Assembly: GCA_020200615.1 (NCBI GenBank)
Contig: JAIVIH010000066.1
Location: 1 to 11,962, forward strand
Source of the DNA: Actinomycetota bacterium
Lineage (GTDB): Bacteria > Actinomycetota > Acidimicrobiia > Acidimicrobiales > AC-14
DNA: 11,962 bases
Reading direction: 5' to 3'
Of this stretch, positions 1-6,212 are shown piece after piece. Position 1 is the first letter of the stretch; the number at the start of each line of letters is the position of its first letter. The notes under the pieces are model-generated. The model made no database searches. It saw only the letters and a list, made by a program, of their open reading frames with translations, and was not told the DNA's origin. The translations under genes were made by a program, and so were the position numbers.

Positions 1-159
1 GCTCGGATCGTCGCCGGGGCGTACGTGGTTGCCGGTCGCCGCAGCGCGGTGGCGGTGGCCGAGGTCGTCGACGTCGGCGAGGATGGAGTCGTTCACCTGC
101 GGCCGCTACCCGGCCCGGTTTCGGCGAACGCCCACTTTTTCTCCACCCCTACCCGGTAA
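1..159 (+). CDS. C-terminal end of an unrecognised protein (partial)
   Basis: Frame 1 is open from the window edge to a TAA at 157-159 and gives a 52-residue tail beginning ARIVAGAYVVAGRRSAVAV and ending FSTPTR. The alternating small hydrophobic residues (VAVAEVVDVGEDGVVHL) look like beta structure and the codons are G/C-rich at third positions, which supports real coding. I do not recognise the family and the start lies outside the window. A longer ORF in another frame (29-283) reads as Arg/Ser/Pro-rich nonsense and is taken as a shadow. A chance open frame cannot be excluded at this length. Confidence 0.4.
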   Translation, partial: ARIVAGAYVVAGRRSAVAVAEVVDVGEDGVVHLRPLPGPVSANAHFFSTPTR

Positions 160-267
160 CGACCGGACGCTACTGCCCGGCCCCGCGCCGTGCGTGCCCA
201 GGCTCCTCACTCGCGTCATGATCCAATCTGCAGAGGACACCACGGAGCCTGAAACAGGAGGACCGAC

Positions 268-685
268 ATGCCCGACGCCGTGACCGGCACCGGAACTGCC
301 GACGACCCGTGGGTCCTGCAGACGCCGCCCGGGACATCCGAGTACCAGATGTACCTTCGATGACACGGTCGACCCACCCGAGCTGGTGTGCCAGGTGGGG
401 TCCACCAAGTTGAAGTACTTGGCCCGCTGCCTCGACGACGTCCCGGCCATGCTGAAGGAGTACGGCGACTGGATGGAGCTCGGCAGCGCGGACGAGAACA
501 AGCCGGCCAAGGACGGCACGCTCGAGGCGTGGGCTCGGTCGGCAACCAACCCGGTCGGCGGCTGGTACGGGCTGCGCAAGGGCTACCGGGGCCGGTTTGC
601 CATGTACGTTCCACCGCTTCTGGAGCACCTCGGCCGGGTCGAGCTCGAGCACAACCCGCGCAACAATCGGGTCAGAGCCCGCTAG
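268..685 (+). pseudogene. DUF6855-like small protein gene, frameshifted
   Basis: A strong AGGAGG Shine-Dalgarno at 256-261 lies 6 nt before the ATG at 268. The first frame gives MPDAVTGTGTADDPWVLQT and on to EYQMYLR, then meets TGA at 361. The next frame continues the same protein: FDDTVDPPELVCQVGST, then a conserved-looking core with NPVGGWYGLRKGYRG, FAMYVPPLLEHLG and a C-terminus HNPRNNRVRAR, ending at TAG 683-685. From memory this is the small actinobacterial family now called DUF6855, about 138 residues, of unknown function. Removing one base near 354-358 restores an intact reading of normal length, so there is one extra base. It may be a true pseudogene or a sequencing/assembly error. 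It is convergent with the SRPBCC gene at 715, with 29 bp between them and no obvious terminator. Confidence 0.75.
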
Positions 686-714
686 AGCTGTTGGTGAGCG
701 GAATGCCTCGTCCG

Positions 715-1281
715 TCAGAAATCTATGACGAGTGGGGGGTTGGGATCGGGCTCGCCACGGGGAACGGCACGGTCGGTGTCGGTCTCGGTGACGCCCCCGG
801 CCAGGATGGCGGGGATCTGGCCCATCGCGGAGGTGATGCCTTCCTCCATCCCCATGGTCACGAGTTGCTCCATCGCCTCCAGTGACGGGAATCGCGTCTC
901 GAGGGTCATGAGGGTGCCACCACCGTCGACCGCGGTCAGGGTGACGGCCGTGGTCGTGGTGGGCATCGAGTCGTTGGGCGTCCCGCTCTCGTCGGCGAAC
1001 CCGTCCTTCAGCTCCAGCCTGGTCGGCGGCTCCACGGCCAGAACCTGCCACCAGCCGTGGGACTTGTCGCCGTCGGGCCCGGTCATGAAGTACGTGACCC
1101 GCCCGCCCGTCGACAGATCGTGGTCCACGACGGTGGCGGGATAGGTCGGCGGGCCCCACCAGCGCTCGAGTTGCCGGGGGTCAGCCCACAGCTGCCAGGC
1201 GCGCTCGACGGTGGCGTCGAGGTGGGCGGTGATGGTCATGGTGAGGGCCCCGGGGTCCTTGTGGATGCTCGTGACGGTCAT
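715..1281 (-). CDS. SRPBCC / AHSA1-type START-like domain protein
   Basis: The 188-residue protein has the typical features of the AHSA1 (activator of Hsp90 ATPase 1-like) branch of the SRPBCC helix-grip fold: AHLDATVERAWQLWADPRQLERWWGP near residues 19-44, then a GGRVTYFMTGPDG turn and a HGWWQVLAVEPPTRLE strand pair, and a C-terminal helix with FPSLEAMEQLVTMGMEEG. These proteins form a hydrophobic ligand cavity; the ligand is unknown. The ATG at 1281 overlaps the stop of the upstream ArsR-type gene as ATGA, so the two are translationally coupled. ArsR plus AHSA1 pairs of this kind are common in actinobacteria, and the regulator probably controls the pair. The tail after about residue 160 (PRGEPDPNPPLVIDF) is proline-rich and may be disordered. 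Confidence 0.9.
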   Translation of the reverse strand: MTVTSIHKDPGALTMTITAHLDATVERAWQLWADPRQLERWWGPPTYPATVVDHDLSTGGRVTYFMTGPDGDKSHGWWQVLAVEPPTRLELKDGFADESGTPNDSMPTTTTAVTLTAVDGGGTLMTLETRFPSLEAMEQLVTMGMEEGITSAMGQIPAILAGGVTETDTDRAVPRGEPDPNPPLVIDF

Positions 1282-1631
1282 GGATTCGGTCCTCCGTTGT
1301 GTTCGTGGGCGAGCATCTCGCCGATCCGGTCGATGCGACCTTTCCAGACCGCTTCCAGCTCCTCCAGCAGCCGATGAGCCGTCCGCAGGGTGCCGACTTC
1401 GCCGCTGACGAGTTGCTCCCGGCCCTTGCGCTGCTTGATCACGAGCCCCGCCGCTTCGAGCACGGCGACGTGCTTCTGCACGGCGGCGAAGCTCATCGGG
1501 TAACGCCGGGCGAGGGCGGAGACGTTGTGCGGACCTTCGAGGGTACGCACGAGGATGTCGCGCCGAGTGGCGTCAGCGAGGGCGTGGAACACGCGACCCG
1601 CCTGAATGTTTGTCAGATGATCTACAACCAT
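1278..1631 (-). CDS. ArsR-family winged-helix repressor
   Basis: 117 residues with the ArsR fold: VFHALADATRRDILVRTLEG (helices 1-2, about residues 14-33), NVSALARRYPMSFAAVQKHVAVLEAAGL (helix-turn-helix, about 36-63) and wing KQRKGREQLVS. It contains no cysteine and no obvious metal-site histidine cluster, so it is of the non-metal type found next to SRPBCC genes. It precedes the AHSA1-like gene with a 4-bp ATGA overlap. The chosen ATG (1629-1631) sits in the middle of a perfect inverted repeat and has no Shine-Dalgarno, which suggests a leaderless mRNA and autorepression from a site covering the start codon. The C-terminal EAVWKGRIDRIGEML helix is usual for dimerisation. Confidence 0.92.
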   Translation of the reverse strand: MVVDHLTNIQAGRVFHALADATRRDILVRTLEGPHNVSALARRYPMSFAAVQKHVAVLEAAGLVIKQRKGREQLVSGEVGTLRTAHRLLEELEAVWKGRIDRIGEMLAHEHNGGPNP

Positions 1632-1643
1632 TAAGTTGTAGAT
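1620..1643. promoter_or_regulatory. Perfect inverted repeat over the ArsR start codon (probable operator)
   Basis: ATCTACAAC (1620-1628) and GTTGTAGAT (1635-1643) are perfect 9-bp reverse complements separated by 6 bp. The minus-strand ATG of the ArsR-type gene (1629-1631) lies in the spacer. The size and symmetry are those of an ArsR dimer site. Binding here would block both RNA polymerase and the start of translation, implying tight autoregulation. The repeat is directly visible; the regulator that binds it is inferred. Confidence 0.75.
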
Positions 1644-1644
1644 A
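1639..1644 (-). promoter_or_regulatory. Candidate -10 box for the ArsR-AHSA1 unit
   Basis: On the minus strand TATCTA ends 7 nt before the A of the ATG at 1631. That spacing puts transcription start at or next to the start codon, as in leaderless actinobacterial mRNAs. It lies inside the right arm of the inverted repeat, so an operator-bound repressor would occlude it. No convincing -35 was seen. Confidence 0.4.
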
Positions 1645-1671
1645 AGCAGAGTCCGGCGCGTGATGCAAGGG

Positions 1672-1692
1672 CCACCGATAGTTCACCGGTGG
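1672..1692. promoter_or_regulatory. Inverted repeat upstream of the CmtR-like gene (candidate operator)
   Basis: CCACCG (1672-1677) and CGGTGG (1687-1692) are perfect 6-bp arms around a 9-bp spacer. A second, overlapping palindrome CACCGGTG lies at 1684-1691. The repeat sits just upstream of the putative -10 (1696-1701), a plausible place for an ArsR-type metal sensor to bind. Short GC-rich repeats arise by chance in such DNA, so this is weaker than the site at 1620-1643. Confidence 0.35.
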
Positions 1693-1695
1693 GTG

Positions 1696-1701
1696 TATCA
1701 T
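1696..1701 (+). promoter_or_regulatory. Candidate -10 box for the CmtR-CDF unit
   Basis: TATCAT ends 6 nt before the GTG at 1708, so transcription would begin at the start codon and the mRNA would be leaderless. This agrees with the lack of a Shine-Dalgarno before that GTG. No clear -35 was found at the right distance. Confidence 0.45.
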
Positions 1702-1707
1702 CGGGCT

Positions 1708-2034
1708 GTGCCCATCAAAGTCGCCCCCGACCTCGATGCCCTCGGTCGCGTGGGAGCCGCCCTGGCCGACACGACCCGGCGGCGCATCCTGATTCGCCTG
1801 CTGGATGGGCCGGCCTACCCGGCCGAGCTGGCCGATGCCCTCGTCACCAGCCGCTCTAACATCTCGAACCACCTGAGCTGCCTCCGGGGCTGTGGGTTGG
1901 TTTCGGCCGTTCGAGAGGGCCGCCAGGTTCGCTACCAGCTCCCGGACCGTGAACTGGCGGCCGCGCTGCGCTCGCTCCGACGCCTCGTCCTCCCGGTCGA
2001 GAGCTGCCCGGACCACCTCGGACCGCGGCCATGA
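1708..2034 (+). CDS. cmtR: CmtR-like Cd(II)/Pb(II)-sensing ArsR-family repressor
   Basis: From GTG 1708 the protein has 108 residues: LGRVGAALADTTRRRILIRL, AYPAELADALVTSRSNISN, then HLSCLRGCGLVSAVREGRQ and VRYQLPDRELAAAL. This closely matches mycobacterial CmtR, whose Cd/Pb site uses Cys57, Cys61 and Cys102. The equivalents here are Cys58 and Cys62 in LSCLRGCG and Cys100 in VESCPDH, so the sensing triad is kept. Upstream in-frame codons (ATG 1660, GTG 1693) are possible starts, but GTG 1708 gives the family's usual N-terminus and fits the -10 box. It overlaps the following transporter by ATGA (2031-2034), so release from DNA on metal binding should switch on the transporter. Gene symbol by family resemblance only. 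Confidence 0.9.
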   Translation: MPIKVAPDLDALGRVGAALADTTRRRILIRLLDGPAYPAELADALVTSRSNISNHLSCLRGCGLVSAVREGRQVRYQLPDRELAAALRSLRRLVLPVESCPDHLGPRP

Positions 2035-2675
2035 CGGCCATCCTCGTGCAGAGTCCGGCGGCCCGACGAGGAGCCGTCCGGCGCTCCCGCCTGCTGAACC
2101 GCTTGACGATCGGGTGGAACGTCGCCGAAGGGGTTGTCGCCATAGTCGCCGGGACCGTGGCCGGCTCGGCGAGCCTGGTCGGCTTCGGCCTGGACTCCGG
2201 CATCGAGGTCTCGGCGGCATTGATCCTGGCCTGGCGGCTCGGCAAGGAGAAGAGCCCCGGATGCATGGCCGAGTTCGATCGCCGTGCGACCCGGCTCATC
2301 GCCGTGTCCTTCGCCCTTCTCGCCGCTTACGTCGGCGCCGAGAGCATCCGTGATCTCGCCGGTCACCGACCGCCCGAGGCCAGCAGCGTCGGCATCGTGC
2401 TCGCCGCGGTGTCGCTGACGGTCATGCCCGTGCTGGCTCGGGCCAAGCGTCGCCTCGCCCCCGTGCTCGGATCGCGGGCCGCGGTGTCGGAGGCGAACCA
2501 GACCAGCCTTTGCGCCCTCCTCTCGGCCGTGCTGCTGGTCGGGCTCGGCCTCAACGCCTTCTTCGGCTGGTGGTGGGCGGATCCCATGGCGGGCCTCCTC
2601 ATCGCCACGCTGGCCGGGATCGAGGCCGTCCGCACCTGGAGGGCCGACGTCCTGGCCGACACGTGCTGCGGCTGA
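2031..2675 (+). CDS. CDF-type cation efflux membrane protein
   Basis: 214 residues with six hydrophobic segments at about 26-44, 48-68, 86-106, 117-137, 157-177 and 181-201: the membrane half of a cation diffusion facilitator without the C-terminal cytoplasmic domain, as is usual for the short form paired with CmtR-like regulators. Possible metal-site residues are Asp55 and Glu59 in GFGLDSGIEV (TM2) and Asp184 in WWADPMAGL (TM6). TM5 begins SEANQTSLCALLS. A Cys pair ends the protein (DTCCG), which could receive soft metals. It starts within the stop of the CmtR-like gene with no own Shine-Dalgarno, so translation is coupled. The likely role is export of Cd, Pb or Zn from the cytoplasm; the actual ion is inferred from the regulator. 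Confidence 0.88.
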   Translation: MTAILVQSPAARRGAVRRSRLLNRLTIGWNVAEGVVAIVAGTVAGSASLVGFGLDSGIEVSAALILAWRLGKEKSPGCMAEFDRRATRLIAVSFALLAAYVGAESIRDLAGHRPPEASSVGIVLAAVSLTVMPVLARAKRRLAPVLGSRAAVSEANQTSLCALLSAVLLVGLGLNAFFGWWWADPMAGLLIATLAGIEAVRTWRADVLADTCCG

Positions 2676-2743
2676 CGACCCTGTCGCCTCAGAACCACCC
2701 GGCCACCCGGCGCTGCCGCTACAGTGCCGGACCGATCATTCGG

Positions 2744-2763
2744 GGTGCGTTCCTAGACGCACC
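2744..2763 (+). promoter_or_regulatory. Inverted repeat / RNA hairpin before the CBS gene
   Basis: GGTGCGT (2744-2750) and ACGCACC (2757-2763) are perfect 7-bp arms around the loop TCCTAG. The repeat ends directly against the purine-rich Shine-Dalgarno GGGAGGGGAG (2764-2773) of the CBS gene. It has no run of T after it, so it is not a simple terminator. It could be an operator or a 5' UTR hairpin. The rest of the 100-bp gap (2676-2775) shows nothing clear. Confidence 0.4.
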
Positions 2764-2775
2764 GGGAGGGGAGTC

Positions 2776-3165
2776 ATGGAGATCGGACCGCTCGTCACCC
2801 GGGCCGTGCTGACCATCAAGGAAAGCGACACCCTGCGGGATGCGGCCACGTGGATGATGGAGCGGGGCGTGGGATCCGCCGTCGTCATCACCGACGGCAA
2901 GCCGTCAGGCATCATCACCGACCGGGACACGCTGAAGGCCATCGCCCAGGGCGCCAACGGCGGACGGGTCACGGTGGACGAGTTCCTGACTAGGAAGTTG
3001 GCGACGGCCACCGAGTCGATGGAACTCATGGACGCGGCCCGGGTCATGCGCGACAGGGGCTTCCGGCACCTGGTGGTGGTCGACGACGGGGGTGCCCTCG
3101 TCGGCGTGTTCTCGATGCGGGATCTCGTGGTGGGACTGCTACAGGAGATCAGCGCCTCGGCTTGA
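2776..3165 (+). CDS. Stand-alone CBS-pair protein
   Basis: 129 residues consisting of two CBS motifs and almost nothing else: CBS1 about 7-60 (TIKESDTLRDAATWMMERGV, SAVVITDGKPSGIITDRD) and CBS2 about 70-127 (RGFRHLVVVDDGGALVGVFSMRDLV). Such pairs bind adenine nucleotides in the cleft between the motifs and report energy state to a partner. The TDRD and SMRD ends match the usual nucleotide-ribose position. The ATG at 2776 is fixed by the strong Shine-Dalgarno at 2764-2773. It is convergent with the NuoF-like gene, with only 8 bp between the two stops and no terminator visible. Similar small CBS proteins are stress- or hypoxia-induced in mycobacteria; that link is analogy only. Confidence 0.9.
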   Translation: MEIGPLVTRAVLTIKESDTLRDAATWMMERGVGSAVVITDGKPSGIITDRDTLKAIAQGANGGRVTVDEFLTRKLATATESMELMDAARVMRDRGFRHLVVVDDGGALVGVFSMRDLVVGLLQEISASA

Positions 3166-3173
3166 GCTAGGAC

Positions 3174-4439
3174 TCAGGACCTCCACGGCGGCCGCAGGGC
3201 GGCGTAGCGCTCGACCGGCACTGTCCCCGAGTCGGTCTTGTTGTAGGTCCAGTCCGGCTGCTTGCGCAGGTGGCGCTCGTCCAGCAGAGCCTGCCCGCCC
3301 CGGATGTCGACGACCTCGGCGATGAGCTCCGGTTCCACGGGGACAGCGGCGCCGGCCAGGTGCGAGTCGACCTCGTCCCCGAAGGCGTCGAGGATGGAGC
3401 CGACGACGACCTGTTGTTGGGTCGCTAGGAAGCAACGGGACCGGTCGGCGACGGTCCCGACGCGCTTGCGGATGACGTCGGCATCGTGGCTCACGGCCTG
3501 CGAGGCGCTGACCTTGGCCAGCCGCTCCGACAGCACGATGCCGTCGAGCTTGCACGGCGAGCATTGCCCGCAGGACTCGATGGCCAGGAAGCGGGCGACG
3601 CCCGCGGCCACCGCGGCCATGTCGACGGTGTCGTCGAGGACGATGAAACCGGCCGAGCCCAGCCCGCTGCCGACGGCACGCAGGCCCTCGTAGCTCACGG
3701 GGGCGTCGAGGGCGGAGGCGGGGATGATGGCGTTGGCCACACCGGAGAGGACGGCCTTTATCTCCCGGCCCGGCTGGGGGCCGCCGCCGATGGCCTCGAT
3801 GACCTCCCGGAGCGGGGTGCCCATCTGCACCTCGCCGACACCGTGATGGCGGGTTCGCCCCGTCACCGTGCACACCACCGTGCCGGGGGACTCCTTGGTG
3901 CCCACGGTCCGGAACCACGCAGGGCCGCGGGCGATGATGCGAGGGACGTTGGCGATGGTTTCGGTGTTGTTGACCAGCGCCGGCCCTGCGAGAACGTCGT
4001 CGGGTACCGCGCCACGGAGGCCCCTGCGGAACGTCGGCACCACCCGGGGGAACGGCCACCGCCCGTCGATCGTCTCGAGCAGAGCGCTCTCCTCGCCGTA
4101 GAGGTACTCGTCGGGGCCCTCGAAGACCATCAGCTCGATGTCGTCGGCCCAGCCCGCGTTCTCGACCTCCTCGATGGCCTCCCGCATGCGGTCGACCTCA
4201 CCGCCGAACGACCGCTTGCTGGCCAACACGACCAGGTCGGCGCCCACCGCCCGGGCCGCGATGAGAGCGCCCTCGACGACGACGTAGGGGTTGCGGCGCA
4301 GGATGGTGCGGTCCTTGAACGTGCCCGGCTCGCCCTCGGCGGCGTTGACTATGACGGTGGAGGGCGCGGTCGGCATCCGGTTCTCGAAGACGTTCACAAA
4401 TGCCCGGCCGGGGGAACGCCTGGGCCGGAACACCGGCAA
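3174..4439 (-). CDS. NuoF-like iron-sulfur flavoprotein, N-terminally truncated
   Basis: 421 residues matching the NADH-binding 51-kDa subunit family (NuoF/HoxF type): NAAEGEPGTFKDR (FMN/NADH loop, residues 32-44), YLYGEESALLETIDG (113-126), NNTETIANVP (157-166), an SLBB-like segment, and the N3 [4Fe-4S] ligands Cys290, Cys293, Cys296 (ESCGQCSPC) and Cys336 (RCFLA), spaced C-x2-C-x2-C-x39-C as in the family. Normal NuoF has about 60 more N-terminal residues including the glycine-rich GRGGAGFPTG loop that holds FMN phosphate. Here the open frame begins three codons after the TAA of the phosphatase gene, and the corresponding stretch reads RPRRSPGRAFVNVFENR. The start is uncertain (TTG 4439, or ATG 4376 just before MPTAPSTVIVNAAEGEP). 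The C-terminal tail ends in DWTYNKTDSGTVPVERYAAL. It may be a remnant or a divergent form; electron transfer is inferred. Confidence 0.8.
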   Translation of the reverse strand: MPVFRPRRSPGRAFVNVFENRMPTAPSTVIVNAAEGEPGTFKDRTILRRNPYVVVEGALIAARAVGADLVVLASKRSFGGEVDRMREAIEEVENAGWADDIELMVFEGPDEYLYGEESALLETIDGRWPFPRVVPTFRRGLRGAVPDDVLAGPALVNNTETIANVPRIIARGPAWFRTVGTKESPGTVVCTVTGRTRHHGVGEVQMGTPLREVIEAIGGGPQPGREIKAVLSGVANAIIPASALDAPVSYEGLRAVGSGLGSAGFIVLDDTVDMAAVAAGVARFLAIESCGQCSPCKLDGIVLSERLAKVSASQAVSHDADVIRKRVGTVADRSRCFLATQQQVVVGSILDAFGDEVDSHLAGAAVPVEPELIAEVVDIRGGQALLDERHLRKQPDWTYNKTDSGTVPVERYAALRPPWRS

Positions 4440-4448
4440 GTCCCGGCG

Positions 4449-6203
4449 TTAGGGATCGTCGAAGCGAACGGGCGAGGCCACCGCCGCCATCCGGAGTAGG
4501 CCCTCGCTGGTCTCGGACGGGAGGCGGATCACCACGATGGCCAGATCGTCCTGGCCCCGGTCGCCGATGAAATCGAGAACGGCATGCTCGACTCGATCGG
4601 CCAGTTGGTCGGCGCTCTGGCCACGGCCGTCAGCCAGCACGGCCCGCAACCGTTCTTCGCCGAAGGGCCCGTCGGCACCTCGCCCCTCGATGGCACCGTC
4701 GGTATAAAGGACGATGGCGTCGCCCGGCTCCAGCAGCAGATCGACGTCCTCCGCCTCCCAGGCCTGGAAGACTCCGACCAGCTCGCCGCGGCACAGGGCC
4801 TCCTCCACGTCGCCTACGTCCCGTAGGACGAGGGGGCTCGGGTGCCCTCCGCAGGACAGGGTCGCAGCGACTCCGTCGGGGGAGGCCTGGAGGACCAGGA
4901 ACGCGACCGTGAGGAAGCGCTCACCCAGCTCGTCGGTCGCCTCCAGCTCCCGGAGGACGACGTCGTTGAGCACCCGCAGGACGTCGCTGCCTCGCGTCGA
5001 CCCGACGGCGGCGGCTCGGATGGTGTAGCGGGCGAGAGCGGTCAGAGCGGCTGCACGCGGGCCACGGCCGCTGACGTCGCCCACGGCCACCGCCCACCCC
5101 CCGTCGGCCAGCTGGAAGACGTCGAAGAAGTCGCCTCCGACCTGCCCCTCTCCGGAGGCGGCCCGGTAGCGGGCGGCCAGCTCCATGCCCGGTATGACGG
5201 GGGGCCGGGGCGGGAGGAGGCTTGCCTGGAGGGCCTCGGCCATGCCGATGAGGTGTTCGCGCGACTGGGCGGCCTGCCTCCGGGCCAGCTCGCGTTCGAT
5301 GAGACGCCCGATCTCGCCGCCCGCGGTCGTCATCACCGAGAGGACGTCGGGCTCGGCCACGCGGCGGGTGGCGGAGAAGAACTCCACCACGGGCACGACC
5401 ACGCCGTGGACGATGATCGGAAAGGCGAACCACGACTGGAGCCTGTACCGCTCGGCGACGGCCTTGCGGGGGAAGCCGGGGTCGCAGCGGAGATCCTCGA
5501 TCCACGCCGGCTCGGCCGTGGCGAGGACCCGCCCCGGTAGGCCCTCCTGGCCGGGCAAGCGGCGAAACTCGTCCTCCATGGCCACTGCCGCATCCTGGAA
5601 GCCGGGCCCCGCCCACCCGTCGAGCGAACGCAGCTCGTTCCCGTCGACCAGCCACAGGCCGCCGACGTCCCATTCGAGCGACTCGCCGATAGCGGCCAGC
5701 ACCACCGGGGCGACATCCTCGAGGGTCGCGGCGTCGCCCGTGGAGGCCAGGCGCGAGGAGATCTCCCGCATGGCCAGCAGGTAACGCGCCGTCGCCCGCT
5801 CGCGCTCCAAGGCCAGCCGCTCGGTCAGATCGCGGAGCGAGGCCACGAAGACCTCCCGCCCGGCTTCGAGGGCATGGGCGGTCAGGCTGAGCTCGACCTC
5901 GACCTCGGTCCCGTCGGAGCGGAGGGCGGGAACGCGCACCGGTCCCGATCCCAGGAGGCGGGCCTCGCCCGTGGCCAGGTAGCGGCTGAAGCCGGCGAGG
6001 TGCCGGGATCGCAGCGACTCGGGGATGATGGTCACCAGCGGGCGCCCCACGAGATCCTGACGAGCCCAGCCCAGCAACCGCTCGGCGCTGGCGTTCATGT
6101 AGACGACACGGTTGCCCTGGTCAGCGACGACGACGGCGTCGCCCAGGCCTTCGAGGAGCTGCTGGCTGTCGACCGCGGAGAGGTCGAGAATCGCATCTCC
6201 CAT
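4449..6203 (-). CDS. PAS-GAF-PP2C (RsbU/SpoIIE-type) Ser/Thr phosphatase
   Basis: 584 soluble residues. A PAS domain (about 12-128, AVVVADQGNRVVYMNASAERLLGW), a GAF domain (about 145-305) and a short helical linker (RQAAQSREHLIGMAEALQASLLPP) lead into a PP2C-type phosphatase (about 340-562). The metal-binding acids are present: Asp358 and Asp361 in GGDFFDVF, Asp376 in GDVSGRG, Asp502 in YTDG, and Asp552-Asp553 in QDDLA. Enzymes of this class dephosphorylate anti-sigma-factor antagonists in partner-switching pathways that free an alternative sigma factor; PAS and GAF would sense small molecules or redox state. No antagonist or anti-sigma gene is in the window. The ATG at 6203 lies 9 bp after the preceding gene and has TAGGGG as its likely ribosome site. 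The ligand is unknown. Confidence 0.93.
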   Translation of the reverse strand: MGDAILDLSAVDSQQLLEGLGDAVVVADQGNRVVYMNASAERLLGWARQDLVGRPLVTIIPESLRSRHLAGFSRYLATGEARLLGSGPVRVPALRSDGTEVEVELSLTAHALEAGREVFVASLRDLTERLALERERATARYLLAMREISSRLASTGDAATLEDVAPVVLAAIGESLEWDVGGLWLVDGNELRSLDGWAGPGFQDAAVAMEDEFRRLPGQEGLPGRVLATAEPAWIEDLRCDPGFPRKAVAERYRLQSWFAFPIIVHGVVVPVVEFFSATRRVAEPDVLSVMTTAGGEIGRLIERELARRQAAQSREHLIGMAEALQASLLPPRPPVIPGMELAARYRAASGEGQVGGDFFDVFQLADGGWAVAVGDVSGRGPRAAALTALARYTIRAAAVGSTRGSDVLRVLNDVVLRELEATDELGERFLTVAFLVLQASPDGVAATLSCGGHPSPLVLRDVGDVEEALCRGELVGVFQAWEAEDVDLLLEPGDAIVLYTDGAIEGRGADGPFGEERLRAVLADGRGQSADQLADRVEHAVLDFIGDRGQDDLAIVVIRLPSETSEGLLRMAAVASPVRFDDP

Positions 6204-6212
6204 ACTCCGCCC

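Noticed and set aside
170..1159. Long minus-strand open frame of 329 residues
   Set aside because: It is Arg/His/Gly-rich, lies across the DUF6855-like gene and in another frame of the SRPBCC gene, and has no recognisable domain.
3160..3180. Bidirectional terminator between the CBS and NuoF-like genes
   Set aside because: Only 8 bp separate the stops and no stem with a T-run is visible.
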